A stretch of 64,000 bases of DNA from Noviherbaspirillum autotrophicum (GTDB lineage: Bacteria; Pseudomonadota; Gammaproteobacteria; Burkholderiales; Burkholderiaceae_D). The translations under genes and the position numbers were made by a program. Shown here one piece after another: positions 18,386 to 27,111 of this stretch (its first letter is position 1; each line of letters opens with the position of its first letter). The notes beneath the pieces are model-generated. The model searched no databases and was not told the DNA's origin. It saw nothing but the letters and a program-made list of their open reading frames with translations. Location of the stretch: contig NZ_JWJG01000028.1 of NCBI RefSeq assembly GCF_000818395.1, forward strand, positions 5,038,615-5,102,614, written 5' to 3'.

Positions 18386-18415
18386 GCGGTGTCCGGAAGC
18401 CAGCCCGGACACCGC
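18386..18415. terminator. Perfect hairpin after the NHL gene
   Basis: GCGGTGTCCGG and CCGGACACCGC form an 11-bp stem with an 8-nt loop, 17 bp after the stop. There is no T-run, so it may act as an RNA-stabilising hairpin instead of an intrinsic terminator. Confidence 0.5.
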
Positions 18416-18497
18416 GACGCCATGTTGCCCCGCAGACGATGTGTAGAAAACGTCAAGTTCGGCGATAATACGGCCTTTTTCGGCACGTGGAGGACGC

Positions 18498-18725
18498 ATG
18501 GACGTTGGCGGAATATCTTCTGTTTCAAACTACCTGCAACAGATCGTCGAAATCCGCAAGCAGCAAAGCGAGGTGGATGCCCAAGTCGCGGAGTCCATGC
18601 GTCGCGTGCGGCAGCAGGTGGTGGACCAGGGCTTGCAAGACGGTAACAAGCAGGCGGAACGCATCAACGAAATCAAGCGCACGGGGCTTCAGCCGCACGG
18701 CGGCAGCATTGACGTCTGGGCATGA
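18498..18725 (+). CDS. Small helical hypothetical protein (75 aa)
   Basis: A 75-aa protein starting MDVGGISSVSNYLQQIVEI, largely helical and charged with a Glu/Arg/Gln-rich middle, and with no Cys or signal peptide. GGAGG lies 4 nt before the ATG, which supports translation. Its N-terminus distantly recalls the small YjfB-type motility proteins, but the conserved core of that family is not present, so I do not assign it. It sits 54 bp before arfB in the same direction. Confidence 0.6.
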   Translation: MDVGGISSVSNYLQQIVEIRKQQSEVDAQVAESMRRVRQQVVDQGLQDGNKQAERINEIKRTGLQPHGGSIDVWA

Positions 18726-18778
18726 GGTCTTGACCGGGCGCATTTGCAACGGCGGGCAAAGCGGTCTAGGCTGATCGT

Positions 18779-19180
18779 ATGCACACCCCGCTCCTGTCCG
18801 AGAACGAAGTCGAATTCACCGCCATTCGCGCGCAAGGCGCTGGCGGGCAGAACGTCAACAAGGTCTCGAGCGCAATTCACCTGCGCTTCGACATCCACGC
18901 CTCAAGCCTGCCGGAACCGCTCAAGGAGCGCTTGCTCGCCCTGAACGACCAGCGTATCACCAGAGAAGGCGTGGTGATCATCAAGGCGCAAGCCCACCGC
19001 AGCCGGGAAAAGAACAAGGAAGAAGCCTTGCAGCGCCTGCGCGAACTGGTGGCAAGCATTGCCGTGCCCCCGCGCCGGCGGCGACCCACGAAACCGACCT
19101 TCGGCTCGCAGAAAGAGCGTCTTGAAAGGAAAAAGCTGCATGGCCGGACCAAACTCTTGCGCGGCAAGATACAGGAGTGA
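18779..19180 (+). CDS. arfB: Alternative ribosome-rescue factor ArfB (peptidyl-tRNA hydrolase)
   Basis: A 133-aa class-I release-factor-like protein that rescues ribosomes stalled on mRNAs without a stop codon. It has the GGQ catalytic motif in AQGAGGQNVNKVSSA (G22-Q24) and a basic C-terminal tail (PRRRRPTKPT and the Lys/Arg-rich end), which in ArfB enters the empty mRNA channel. The short length without codon-recognition domains separates it from PrfA and PrfB. A shared hairpin terminator lies 55 bp after the stop. Confidence 0.95.
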   Translation: MHTPLLSENEVEFTAIRAQGAGGQNVNKVSSAIHLRFDIHASSLPEPLKERLLALNDQRITREGVVIIKAQAHRSREKNKEEALQRLRELVASIAVPPRRRRPTKPTFGSQKERLERKKLHGRTKLLRGKIQE

Positions 19181-19234
19181 TCTTTCAAGCGCGCTCGGGC
19201 GGCGTCATGCCGATGCGAGCCTTCAAAAAACAAG

Positions 19235-19258
19235 CGGCCCCGAAGAACGGGGCCGTTT
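19235..19258. terminator. Bidirectional terminator between arfB and the PEP-CTERM gene
   Basis: CGGCCCCG and CGGGGCCG pair around AAGAA. A T-run follows on the plus strand and an A-run (AAAAAA) precedes, so both convergent genes can use it. Confidence 0.85.
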
Positions 19259-19283
19259 GCGCATCTATTGACGCAATCAGGAA

Positions 19284-19883
19284 TTAAGCCGAGGGCTTTT
19301 GCTTGCGCAGCCTTGCCAGGCCGGCCAGGCCAATGCCGAGCAAGGCCAGGCTTGCCGGTTCGGGAACCTGGCTGGGGCTATTCGGATTGCTGGCGCTCGA
19401 CACGCCGTCCAGCCTGACGCTCCACGCGGTGCCCATATTGCAGTGGCTATACGGCTGGCACCAATCGCTCATCGGGATCGGTGTCTGACTGTCATAGGCA
19501 AAGCCGTTGGCAATGTTGCCACCCAAGGCGAAATTGCGATACGTGGCGACCGTGAAAAAGTAGGTGCCGGCATCAAGCGACGCAATGTTAAAGCCGGAGT
19601 CGTAATAGGTTTGCGTGGCTGGGTCGACGCTGGGATTGTCGTCGTTCTGACTGATCAGTGCGCCCGTCGTTGCGTTCCACAACGCGGTGATCGGATCGAA
19701 GTTGGTGCCACCCATGAAGGAATCCGTCCATACACGAATGTTCGTGGCAGCGGAGTCGAGGGTGAACGTCGTCGTGACGACGTCATTATGGTTGGCGATA
19801 TTGCCAGTGAAATGGAAGGTGGCGGCGCTGGCGGCAGTGGAAACGGTGGCCAGGGCGGCAACCAGGATTTTTTTACTAAGCAT
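19284..19883 (-). CDS. PEP-CTERM sorting-domain protein
   Basis: A 199-aa exported protein. It has an N-terminal signal peptide (MLSKKILVAALATVSTAASA), a middle region with predicted beta strands (TFHFTGNIANHNDVVTTTF, with GTYFFTVATYRNFALGG further on), and the C-terminal sorting signal VPEPASLALLGIGLAGLARL followed by basic residues. PEP-CTERM proteins are processed by exosortase and usually belong to biofilm or exopolysaccharide systems. The middle part resembles the DVUA0089 type. No exosortase gene lies in this window, so the sorting machinery must be elsewhere. Confidence 0.9.
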   Translation of the reverse strand: MLSKKILVAALATVSTAASAATFHFTGNIANHNDVVTTTFTLDSAATNIRVWTDSFMGGTNFDPITALWNATTGALISQNDDNPSVDPATQTYYDSGFNIASLDAGTYFFTVATYRNFALGGNIANGFAYDSQTPIPMSDWCQPYSHCNMGTAWSVRLDGVSSASNPNSPSQVPEPASLALLGIGLAGLARLRKQKPSA

Positions 19884-20123
19884 AAATGAGCTCCCTGTTG
19901 TAAATAAATTAACGGAGCGACATTAAAGCAAACGGTGGGCCAGGAAACTATTTTTCTTTGACATCAATAACTTAGGCTCGCAAAGCTATCTTGCCGGACG
20001 CGATTTGTAAGATTTGTCGACGTGAAATTTAATAGAGGGAAACTACATTCAGCCATGACTGCGAGAGTAACTTGTTGTCATGTACGAAGGCGGCTGCAAG
20101 GGGAAAAGCGCTTGTATGGCTGG

Positions 20124-20198
20124 TGGTGCCCATGGGCAGGATTGAACTGCCGACCTCTCCCTTACCAAGGAAGTGCTCTGCCACTGAGCTACATGGGC
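20124..20198 (-). tRNA. tRNA-Thr (anticodon GGT)
   Basis: The minus strand folds into a full cloverleaf: acceptor GCCCATG/CATGGGC, D-stem GCTC/GAGC, anticodon stem CTTCC/GGGAG with loop TTGGTAA (anticodon GGT), T-stem GGCAG/CTGCC with TTCAATC, discriminator A and encoded CCA. Confidence 0.97.
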
Positions 20199-20273
20199 CG
20201 AATCTGCCTGCATCCGCTTTCCAGGTCGGGCGCGCGATGGTGTCAGGTGTGCGGGAAAATACGTGCAACAAAA

Positions 20274-20296
20274 AGCCCGGTTATATGAACCGGGCT
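20274..20296 (-). terminator. Terminator after tRNA-Lys
   Basis: On the minus strand, AGCCCGGTT and AACCGGGCT pair around a 5-nt loop, followed by TTTTGTTG. It separates tRNA-Lys from tRNA-Thr, which therefore seem to be separate units. Confidence 0.8.
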
Positions 20297-20312
20297 CGAT
20301 GCTGGAATTCGT

Positions 20313-20388
20313 TGGTGGGTCGTGAGTGGCTCGAACACTCGACCTACGGATTAAGAGTCCGCTGCTCTACCAACTGAGCTAACGACCC
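20313..20388 (-). tRNA. tRNA-Lys (anticodon CTT)
   Basis: Full cloverleaf on the minus strand: acceptor GGGTCGT/ACGACCC, D-arm GCTC/GAGC, anticodon stem GCGGA/TCCGT with loop CTCTTAA (anticodon CTT), T-arm GAGTG/CACTC with TTCGAGC, and encoded CCA. Confidence 0.97.
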
Positions 20389-20490
20389 AACGAGGCCGTG
20401 ATTATATCAACTTTGCGCTCAACATGTGAGGGGTCTTTGGAAAAAAATCACGATTTTTCCCTATGAGGCGGCAGAGAAGATTATGTCGCG

Positions 20491-22272
20491 TTACGTCAGC
20501 GCCGACGTCACCTTCAAGACTTCATCGGCCGTCGTCATGCCCTCCACGATTTTAAGCGCCCCGGCCACGTGCAGCGGCTTCATGCCGTCGGCCACGCTTT
20601 GCTGCTTCAACGCATGGATATCGGATTCCTGCTTGATCAGCTTGGAAAAGGTTTGCGACACGCTCAGCAATTCATACAGGCCAGTGCGGCCGCGGTAGCC
20701 AGTGTGGCGGCATTCCGGGCAGCCGACCGGGCGGTAGACGACGGCGGGCTTCGGAATCGGCCAGCCTTCGGTCAGGCTGTTCCAGACATCATCGTTAAGT
20801 TCACCGCCGGGCTTCTTGCAATCCGGGCAAAGCGTGCGTACCAGGCGCTGCGCCATAATGCCGATCAGCGTTGCTTCCAGCAGGTAGTAGGGTACGCCGA
20901 GTTCAAGTAGGCGCATCACCGCCGAAGGTGCGTCGTTGGTGTGCAGGGTGGAAAACACGAGATGGCCGGTCAAGGCAGCCTGGATCGCCATCTCGGCCGT
21001 TTCCAGGTCGCGGATTTCGCCCACCATGATGATGTCCGGGTCCTGCCGCATCAGTGAGCGCACGCCGTCGGCGAACGACAGGTCGATACCGTGCTGCACC
21101 TGCATCTGGTTGAACGACGCTTCCACCATTTCGATCGGGTCTTCGACCGTGCAGACATTGACTTCCGGTGTCGCAAGCGCCTTTAAGGTGGTGTACAGCG
21201 TGGTGGTCTTGCCCGAGCCGGTGGGGCCGGTGACGAGGATGATGCCGTGCGGGCGCGCGGTCAGTTCATCCCAGCGCCGGGCGTCATCGGGCGGAAAGCC
21301 CAGTTCCGGCAAGGTCTTGACCACGACGTCCGGGTCGAAAATGCGCATCACCAGCTTTTCGCCGAAGGCGGTCGGCAGCGTCGACAGGCGCAGCTCGATT
21401 TCCTGGCCGCCGGCAGTGCGTGTCTTGATGCGGCCATCCTGCGGGCGCCGCCGCTCGATCACATCCATGCGGCCGAGCAGCTTGATGCGGGCTGTCATGG
21501 CGATCATGACCGTGGCTGGCACCTGGTATACCTGATGCAGGATGCCGTCGATGCGGAATCGAATGAGCCCAAGCTCGCGTTTCGGTTCCAGGTGGATGTC
21601 GGAAGCGCGCTGCTCGAACGCGTACTGCCACAGCCAGTCGACGATGTTGATGATGTGCTGGTCGTTGGCGTCGAGCTGCTTGTCGCTCTTGCCCAGTTCC
21701 ACCAGCTGCTCGAAGTTGTTGCGCAGGGACAGGTCGTGGCTGCCCGATTTGTTGGCGCCCTTGATCGACTTGGCCAGCGTGAAGAACTGAGACGTGTATT
21801 GCGCGATATCGAGCGGGTTGGCCATGACCAGCTTCACGCTGCGGCGCGTGATCTTGGCGATTTCCGCTTCCCATTCGGTAATGAACGGCTCGGCGGTCGC
21901 GACCACGACTTCGGTCAGCGTCAGTTCCACCGGCAGGATGTTGAAGCGCGCCGCGTAGGTGGCGGACATCACGTCGGCCACGCGCGTGAAGTCGATTCTG
22001 AGCGGATCGATGCGGAAGAACGGCAGGTGCGCCTTGCCGGCCACCCATTCCGACAGCCAGTCGAGCGTGAGCGGCTTGTGCGGCGCCAGCGCCGACTGCA
22101 GCTTGCACTGGGCAACGGCGGTAAGCGGGTGGGTGGCGATGCCGGCGTTCTTGAGCAGCGCCTGCGCCTGGTTGTACGCCGCCTTGGCATTGGCCTTGTC
22201 GATCACGCCGTCGGCCATCAGCCAAGTAAAGATTTGCTGCAGGTCGAGCGGTTTGGAAGCGGCTTTTGTCAT
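20491..22272 (-). CDS. GspE/PulE/PilB-family secretion ATPase
   Basis: A 593-aa AAA-type ATPase of type II secretion or type IV pilus systems. An N-terminal MshE-like region (about 1-180) is followed by the ATPase core with Walker A GPTGSGKTTTLY, an Asp box CTVEDPIE, Walker B-like IIMVGEIRDLETAEMA and the His box HLVFSTLHTNDA. A zinc-binding tetracysteine follows (CPDCKKP and later CPECRHTGYRGR). No pilin, PilC or GspF gene is adjacent, so this is an orphan ATPase in the window and could be PilB-like or serve another machine. Its start overlaps the end of the spermidine-synthase-like gene by 4 bp (ATGA), which indicates translational coupling. Confidence 0.88.
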   Translation of the reverse strand: MTKAASKPLDLQQIFTWLMADGVIDKANAKAAYNQAQALLKNAGIATHPLTAVAQCKLQSALAPHKPLTLDWLSEWVAGKAHLPFFRIDPLRIDFTRVADVMSATYAARFNILPVELTLTEVVVATAEPFITEWEAEIAKITRRSVKLVMANPLDIAQYTSQFFTLAKSIKGANKSGSHDLSLRNNFEQLVELGKSDKQLDANDQHIINIVDWLWQYAFEQRASDIHLEPKRELGLIRFRIDGILHQVYQVPATVMIAMTARIKLLGRMDVIERRRPQDGRIKTRTAGGQEIELRLSTLPTAFGEKLVMRIFDPDVVVKTLPELGFPPDDARRWDELTARPHGIILVTGPTGSGKTTTLYTTLKALATPEVNVCTVEDPIEMVEASFNQMQVQHGIDLSFADGVRSLMRQDPDIIMVGEIRDLETAEMAIQAALTGHLVFSTLHTNDAPSAVMRLLELGVPYYLLEATLIGIMAQRLVRTLCPDCKKPGGELNDDVWNSLTEGWPIPKPAVVYRPVGCPECRHTGYRGRTGLYELLSVSQTFSKLIKQESDIHALKQQSVADGMKPLHVAGALKIVEGMTTADEVLKVTSALT

Positions 22273-23102
22273 GACGATTGTCCCAGGTGCCAGGCTTTCA
22301 GGCCATTGACCCAGGACTTGGCCGGCAGCTTGGTGGTTGCGGTAATCTCGGCGGCGCGCTCGTACAGGAACTGGAAATCAAGCGGGAGCGCGTTCCTGGA
22401 TGCGATCGCGATGACGTTTCCCTGATGGACTTCCGGCAGGCACAGCACCTGGCCGAATGCGTAGCGCATCGCCTTCAGGTTCTTGGCATAGCTCGGATGG
22501 TCGCCGAACAGGTTGACCGTCATGATGCCGTGCTCGGACAGGCAGGCCGCGCAGGCCGCGTAGAATTCCGGCGTGTCGAGCACCGGGCCACGCGCGGTGG
22601 CGTCGTACAGGTCGACTTGCAGCGCGTCGATGGTGCCGCAGTGCGCGTCGTCGGTGACGAAGTCCATCGCATCCATTTCCAGCACCGACAGGCGGTCGTC
22701 GTCCGGCGGCAGCTTGAACATGCTGCGGCCGATCGCGATGACGGACGGATTCAATTCGACGGCGGTCACGCGCGCCTGCTCGAAGCGGCGATAGCAGAAT
22801 TTGGTCAGCGCACCGGTACCGAGACCGAGCTGCACGATATGGCGCGGCTGGTCGTTGAACAGCATCCAGCTCATCATTTGTTGCGCATACTCCAGTTCGA
22901 TCCAGTCGGGCTTGCGGATACGCATCGCGCCCTGGATCCATTCGGTACCAAAGTGCAGGTAGCGCACGCCGTCTTCTTCGGATAGCGTGACCGGCGCGTA
23001 TTTCGGCTTGCGCGGGGGCTTGGGCGCATCCGCATTGGGGTGCTTGCCGGGGCCTGCTTTCCGGTTGGCTTGTGCTTCGATGGATTTGCGTTTGATGAGC
23101 AT
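22269..23102 (-). CDS. Spermidine-synthase-like methyltransferase-fold protein
   Basis: A 277-aa protein with a basic N-terminal extension (Lys/Pro-rich, about 1-35) and a Rossmann-like core. IVQLGLGTGALTKFCY is the nucleotide-binding glycine loop and VTAVELNPSVIAIG the following acidic strand, as in spermidine synthases. The later DALQVDLYDA is the position of the catalytic Asp region. Family members of this short type often lack the polyamine-binding residues, so aminopropyl transfer is not proven. It is cotranscribed with the downstream secretion ATPase through a 4-bp overlap. Confidence 0.75.
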   Translation of the reverse strand: MLIKRKSIEAQANRKAGPGKHPNADAPKPPRKPKYAPVTLSEEDGVRYLHFGTEWIQGAMRIRKPDWIELEYAQQMMSWMLFNDQPRHIVQLGLGTGALTKFCYRRFEQARVTAVELNPSVIAIGRSMFKLPPDDDRLSVLEMDAMDFVTDDAHCGTIDALQVDLYDATARGPVLDTPEFYAACAACLSEHGIMTVNLFGDHPSYAKNLKAMRYAFGQVLCLPEVHQGNVIAIASRNALPLDFQFLYERAAEITATTKLPAKSWVNGLKAWHLGQSS

Positions 23103-23258
23103 GGAACGAGGGATTCAGTCGCAGTGGTGCGGCAATTTTACCGAATGATGTTGTTCCGTACGGCTAAATTTTCCTGGGGTATCGCGCCTGGGCGTGCCAT
23201 GTTTGCAATATCCGCGCATCCCTCAGCTCGTGGCAGCGGCGTTTGCGGCACGATGCGC

Positions 23259-25148
23259 TCATGCCGCGAGCGGGGACGCGCTGACGTCACATAGCGGAAG
23301 ATCGAGCCGGATTGCCGTTCCTGGCGACAGATGCGCGATATCGAGTGTCGCGCCGATTTTTTGCGCGCGCGACTGCATGTTTCTCAAGCCGCGCCCGCTG
23401 TGCGCGCCGGAGTCGGTAAAGCCGACGCCGTCGTCCGCGATCCTGATGCGCAGCGCATCGGCCGAAAAATCAAGGGCGACGTCGACATTCCTGGCCTGCG
23501 CATGCTTGAGCACGTTGGTCAGGGCTTCCTGCAGAATCCGCAGAATCTGCAGTCCGGCGTGCGGGGCGATTTCGAATGTATCCGGCAAATCACGGTTGCG
23601 CCATGTCAGGTTCAGGCCGAGCGCCTTGAATCTCGCTTCCATGCGGAACCGCAGGCTGCCCAATGCCGGTAATAAATCGGGATCGTCGGGCGACAAGGAA
23701 TCGATTGCCAGCCGCATGTCGTCCAGGCATTCCTGCAGCAGCGCGATCATGTCGTCTTGCGTTGCTGCGCCACGCTGCGCCATGACCAGTGTCGATAACA
23801 ACTGCGATCCGACACCGTCATGCATGTCTTGCATGATCCGTTGCCGTTCCTCGGCCGCCGCATGGTTGCGCTCTAGATTGCGCAGCTGTTCGTAGCTGGC
23901 GGCCAGCGCCGTTTCCCGTTCGGCCACGCGCAGGGCCAGCTGTTCCTGGATAGACTCGGCCTGCTTCAGCGAGGCGATGAAGCGCTCCAGCAGGACGCAG
24001 CCCATTACCAGTAGAAAGGCCGGAATTCCCAGGTGCAGCATGTAATACTCCGGCAAGTGGAACAATCCGAGCTGCACCGCATAATCATGCAGCGACAGCG
24101 CCAGAGCGATCAAGATCGCAAAAACCATCGCCACGCCCGATGGCGTCGGTCGCCGGGCAGTGAAGATCACCAGGCGCGCGATCGCGTAGGTCGTGAAGGG
24201 CAGGAAGCCGGCCGTCCAGTATGTGTCCATGATCATCCGGATGGGTGTGCCGACCAGCAGGAACAGGAGCGACCCGCCAATCCAGTACGCCAGCAGGAAC
24301 TGCGTGAGGCGAGGTTTTCCGGAGCGGCTGAATTTCAGCAGGAAGAGGGTAATGCAGACGATGAACCCGGACGTCGTCAGATAATAGAAGAAGCGCCACA
24401 GCACCCAGTACTCCATCGGCACCACGGGAAGACGGAAGATGAACGTGCGCAGCCCCCAGAACAGAACGCATACGCCGAATTTCCCGTAAAGCACTTCCTG
24501 TCGCCGGCGCAGCCAGACCACGAGAATGAAGGCGCCGCAAAGCAGGCAGACGATGGCGGAGATTTCGGTGCTCGTATTTTCCCAGAACAGGCTCTGATCG
24601 TACGATTCGCGCAATGGCCGCTCCGGGCCGATCTCGAATTCGCCGAAACTGGTCAGGGGCTCGCGAATCGCAAACCGCACCGCGATTTCATTGTCGCCGT
24701 CGCGCAGCGATAGCGGCGGGATGAAAAACAGGTGCGGGCGAAACCAGCGCACTTGATAGGACGGATCGGCGCTTCGGATCTCGCCGATCTGAACGCCATT
24801 GACGTAAATGGCGCCGCCGCTGCGCAGCTTGGGGAAGTACAGCCAGAGCGGCTGCGTGGCATCGGCGGGCGTGAAGGCTGCCTTGTACCAGTAGCCCACC
24901 AGGTCACGGTCGACCGGCTTCGGCACGCGGTGGGGCAGCGCCGCGGCTTGCCAGCCGGCGTCGGCGGCCGGCAGGACAGCGGCGTCCGAGACGATGAACT
25001 GGGCTTGCCGGACGTGGATCACTTCCTGGCGGTTGGCGGCGTGGGCCATGACCGAATGCAGCCCAAGCAAGACCAGCAGCGTGCGCAGGAAAAAGGCGGC
25101 GAAGCGGCAGGCGCTACAGTTGAATAAGGCCCAGCTTGGTCGCTTCAT
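23259..25148 (-). CDS. Membrane sensor histidine kinase (HisKA_3 / NarL-type) with 7TM sensor
   Basis: A 629-aa sensor kinase. The signal segment is followed by a periplasmic beta-sandwich (about 30-180; LWLYFPKLRSGGAIYVNGVQ resembles galactose-binding-like folds). A multi-pass membrane region of about seven helices (about 190-400) follows, of the 7TMR-DISM type, then a coiled coil (ERETALAASYEQLRNLERN). The HisKA_3 phosphorylation site is in QDMHDGVGSQL (His about 443), and the HATPase domain has EALTNVLKHA and IADDGVGF. I chose ATG 25148; the open frame extends to 25211 inside the response-regulator gene. It overlaps the regulator gene by 35 bp, so the pair is one operon. Confidence 0.88.
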   Translation of the reverse strand: MKRPSWALFNCSACRFAAFFLRTLLVLLGLHSVMAHAANRQEVIHVRQAQFIVSDAAVLPAADAGWQAAALPHRVPKPVDRDLVGYWYKAAFTPADATQPLWLYFPKLRSGGAIYVNGVQIGEIRSADPSYQVRWFRPHLFFIPPLSLRDGDNEIAVRFAIREPLTSFGEFEIGPERPLRESYDQSLFWENTSTEISAIVCLLCGAFILVVWLRRRQEVLYGKFGVCVLFWGLRTFIFRLPVVPMEYWVLWRFFYYLTTSGFIVCITLFLLKFSRSGKPRLTQFLLAYWIGGSLLFLLVGTPIRMIMDTYWTAGFLPFTTYAIARLVIFTARRPTPSGVAMVFAILIALALSLHDYAVQLGLFHLPEYYMLHLGIPAFLLVMGCVLLERFIASLKQAESIQEQLALRVAERETALAASYEQLRNLERNHAAAEERQRIMQDMHDGVGSQLLSTLVMAQRGAATQDDMIALLQECLDDMRLAIDSLSPDDPDLLPALGSLRFRMEARFKALGLNLTWRNRDLPDTFEIAPHAGLQILRILQEALTNVLKHAQARNVDVALDFSADALRIRIADDGVGFTDSGAHSGRGLRNMQSRAQKIGATLDIAHLSPGTAIRLDLPLCDVSASPLAA

Positions 25149-25791
25149 AGACTGCTTCTCCCCGTGAATGCACTGCCAGCTTGCGATAGATGTTTTTGAC
25201 GTGGCCGGCAACTGTATGGGCGGAGATGAAGTGGGCTTCCCCGATTTCCCGCAGGCTCAGCCCCTTGGCAAGCGCCCGCAGGACTTCGAGTTCGCGCTCG
25301 GTCATGGCTGTATCGGCCTCGTCCGTATGCGCGCGTGCCGGCTGCGCGCCATGCGCGGCGCCGGTGTGTTTTCGCTGAAACCGCTGCAGGATCTTGCGCG
25401 CGATGACCGGGCTGATCGGCGCGCCGCCGTTGCGCAATTCATGGATACAGGCGGTGATTTCGGCCGGCGAGCTGTCTTTCAGCACATATCCGGTGGCGCC
25501 GGCTTCGATGCTGGACAGGACATGTGCGTCGTCGCCGAACACGGTGACGACCATGACGTCGCAATCGGGATGCGTTTTCAGCGCATGCTTGATGACCTCG
25601 ATTCCGCTCATGTCCGGCAAGCCGAGGTCGATCAGATAGACATCGGCGCGCTGGCGATCGATCAGCGCCAGGCCTTCGGCACCATTGACGGCGGCGCCGG
25701 CCAGCTCACACTCGGCATCGGACTGGATAATTTCGCAAAAGCGCGCCAGGAATTCCGGGTTGTCCTCGACGACTGCGACGGTGGTTGCCAT
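25114..25791 (-). CDS. NarL/FixJ-family response regulator
   Basis: A 225-aa DNA-binding regulator. The receiver domain has the acidic pocket VVEDN, phospho-acceptor D55 in VYLIDLGLPDMSG and the conserved Lys in GYVLKDSSP. A C-terminal LuxR-type helix-turn-helix (about 160-225) begins MTERELEVLRALAKGLSLRE. It is upstream of and overlaps the sensor kinase gene, its likely partner. The target genes are not evident; no obvious operator is seen next to it. Confidence 0.93.
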   Translation of the reverse strand: MATTVAVVEDNPEFLARFCEIIQSDAECELAGAAVNGAEGLALIDRQRADVYLIDLGLPDMSGIEVIKHALKTHPDCDVMVVTVFGDDAHVLSSIEAGATGYVLKDSSPAEITACIHELRNGGAPISPVIARKILQRFQRKHTGAAHGAQPARAHTDEADTAMTERELEVLRALAKGLSLREIGEAHFISAHTVAGHVKNIYRKLAVHSRGEAVYEATKLGLIQL

Positions 25792-25845
25792 ACTCGATCT
25801 ACTCTGGTTCCGATGGAAAACGGCGTGCGCCGCATTCCGGTAATT

Positions 25846-26349
25846 TTAGTTCTGACACGCCACAAATTCCCGTAACGCTTGCCAGGCCCGTAGTTTATCC
25901 GCATAGGCCAGCGTATAGGCAGGACTGCTCGATGGCAGCTTGATGATCCGGTATCGAGTTGCCTCCTCTTTCAGCGCCTTCAATCCGATACGAGCCGCAG
26001 TGCCACCATTGAAGGCGATGGCGGCCAGCCGCGGCAGTCGGCCAATCAAACCGACGAGATCGTTATGCGCATGATCGCGGATCTTGCTGTCGAGGCTGCC
26101 CTCGCGATGCGCCTCGGCCACGACATCCCACAGGCCGATGCCATTGGCAAGCAGGACCTGCAGCCGGGCTGGATAGGGCAATGCCGACAAATCCGCGCCG
26201 ACGGCGGACGACACCAGCTGCCAGAACCGGTTGTGCGGATTGGCATAGTATTGGCCGTGCAGCAGCGACACTTCGCCCGGCAGGCTGCCCAGGATCAGGA
26301 TGCGCGTGTTGTCGTCGACAACAGGATCGAAACTGCGCTTGCGAGTCAT
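25846..26349 (-). CDS. DNA-deoxyinosine glycosylase-like (UDG superfamily, HDG type)
   Basis: A 167-aa uracil-DNA-glycosylase-superfamily protein. The first motif, ILILGSLPGEVSLLHGQYYA, holds the nucleobase pocket. Later motifs are IAFNGGTAARIGL and LPSSSPAYTL, which fit the family-6 (hypoxanthine-DNA glycosylase) pattern as I remember it. Such enzymes remove deaminated adenine from DNA. It starts with ATG at 26349 and lies alone on the minus strand, 54 bp upstream of the response regulator gene. Confidence 0.78.
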   Translation of the reverse strand: MTRKRSFDPVVDDNTRILILGSLPGEVSLLHGQYYANPHNRFWQLVSSAVGADLSALPYPARLQVLLANGIGLWDVVAEAHREGSLDSKIRDHAHNDLVGLIGRLPRLAAIAFNGGTAARIGLKALKEEATRYRIIKLPSSSPAYTLAYADKLRAWQALREFVACQN

Positions 26350-26480
26350 TTTCCGTGTCAGGGCTTTCCGTTCAAGGACATGTAAGGCATGACGCCTGTT
26401 CTCGTCGAACGGCCGCCAGGCACGCTATTGTAATCTTGCCGAAGCCCGGGGAGCGGCCGACGGACGGCGTGCCGTTCCGG

Positions 26481-27065
26481 TTACGGCTTCACCGCGTTCC
26501 AAGCAGCTTCCGCGAAGATTTCCCGAAATGCCTTGATGTCGGTCCTGGCGCGCCCGGACAGCCACAGCCGCGCATAGTCGTGGGCCGGGCCGATGATCAG
26601 CGACGAAAAGCACTCGCCCGGCAGCTTTTTGAGCTGGCCGTTTTCCAGGTGCGGCTGGAACCAGCGCCGCACTTCGGCCAGCTTCACCCTGGTCTGGCTT
26701 TCCAGTTCTTCCGCCATATTGCTTTTCACCAGCGCGCCGCGGCTGTACAGGACGAAGCGCGCCTTGTCCGGATTGGCCGATATCCAGTCGCTGTACGCAT
26801 AGACCAGCGCCTTTACGCCTTCCTCCGCGCTGTTGGCCGCGCTCAATAACGACTGCTGGTAGGCGTTGTGTTCGGCCAGCGCATCGGCATACAGCGTGGC
26901 GGCGATGCTCTCCTTGCTGCCGAAATGATGGTACATGCTGCCCACGCTCGCTTGTGAGCGCTCCCGGATCATGTCGATCGTGGTGGCTTCGATGCCGTTT
27001 TCGTTGAAGCAGGCGAGCGCCGCATCGAGGATTTCCTGCTTCCTGCTTTTCTTGATGGCTGTCAT
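26481..27065 (-). CDS. TetR-family transcriptional regulator
   Basis: A 194-aa TetR regulator. It starts MTAIKKSRKQEILDAALACF, followed by the helix-turn-helix ATTIDMIRERSQASVGSMYHHFGSKE. The C-terminal ligand domain is variable. It is divergent from the hotdog / DUF1330 / hydrolase operon, and the intergenic region holds tandem palindromes that are its probable operator. It likely represses itself and the operon until a small organic or acyl ligand binds; the ligand is not known. Confidence 0.92.
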   Translation of the reverse strand: MTAIKKSRKQEILDAALACFNENGIEATTIDMIRERSQASVGSMYHHFGSKESIAATLYADALAEHNAYQQSLLSAANSAEEGVKALVYAYSDWISANPDKARFVLYSRGALVKSNMAEELESQTRVKLAEVRRWFQPHLENGQLKKLPGECFSSLIIGPAHDYARLWLSGRARTDIKAFREIFAEAAWNAVKP

Positions 27066-27083
27066 GGCAAGATAGTCGTTTGA

Positions 27084-27111
27084 CTAGAATTATATTCTAG
27101 AATAATATTCT
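27084..27111. promoter_or_regulatory. Tandem palindromic operator of the TetR regulator
   Basis: CTAGAAT-TAT-ATTCTAG (27084-27100) overlaps AGAAT-AAT-ATTCT (27099-27111). Together they give two nearly identical 13-bp palindromes placed head to tail, between the TetR start (27065) and the divergent gene start (27211). The spacing suits two dimers. Confidence 0.85.
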
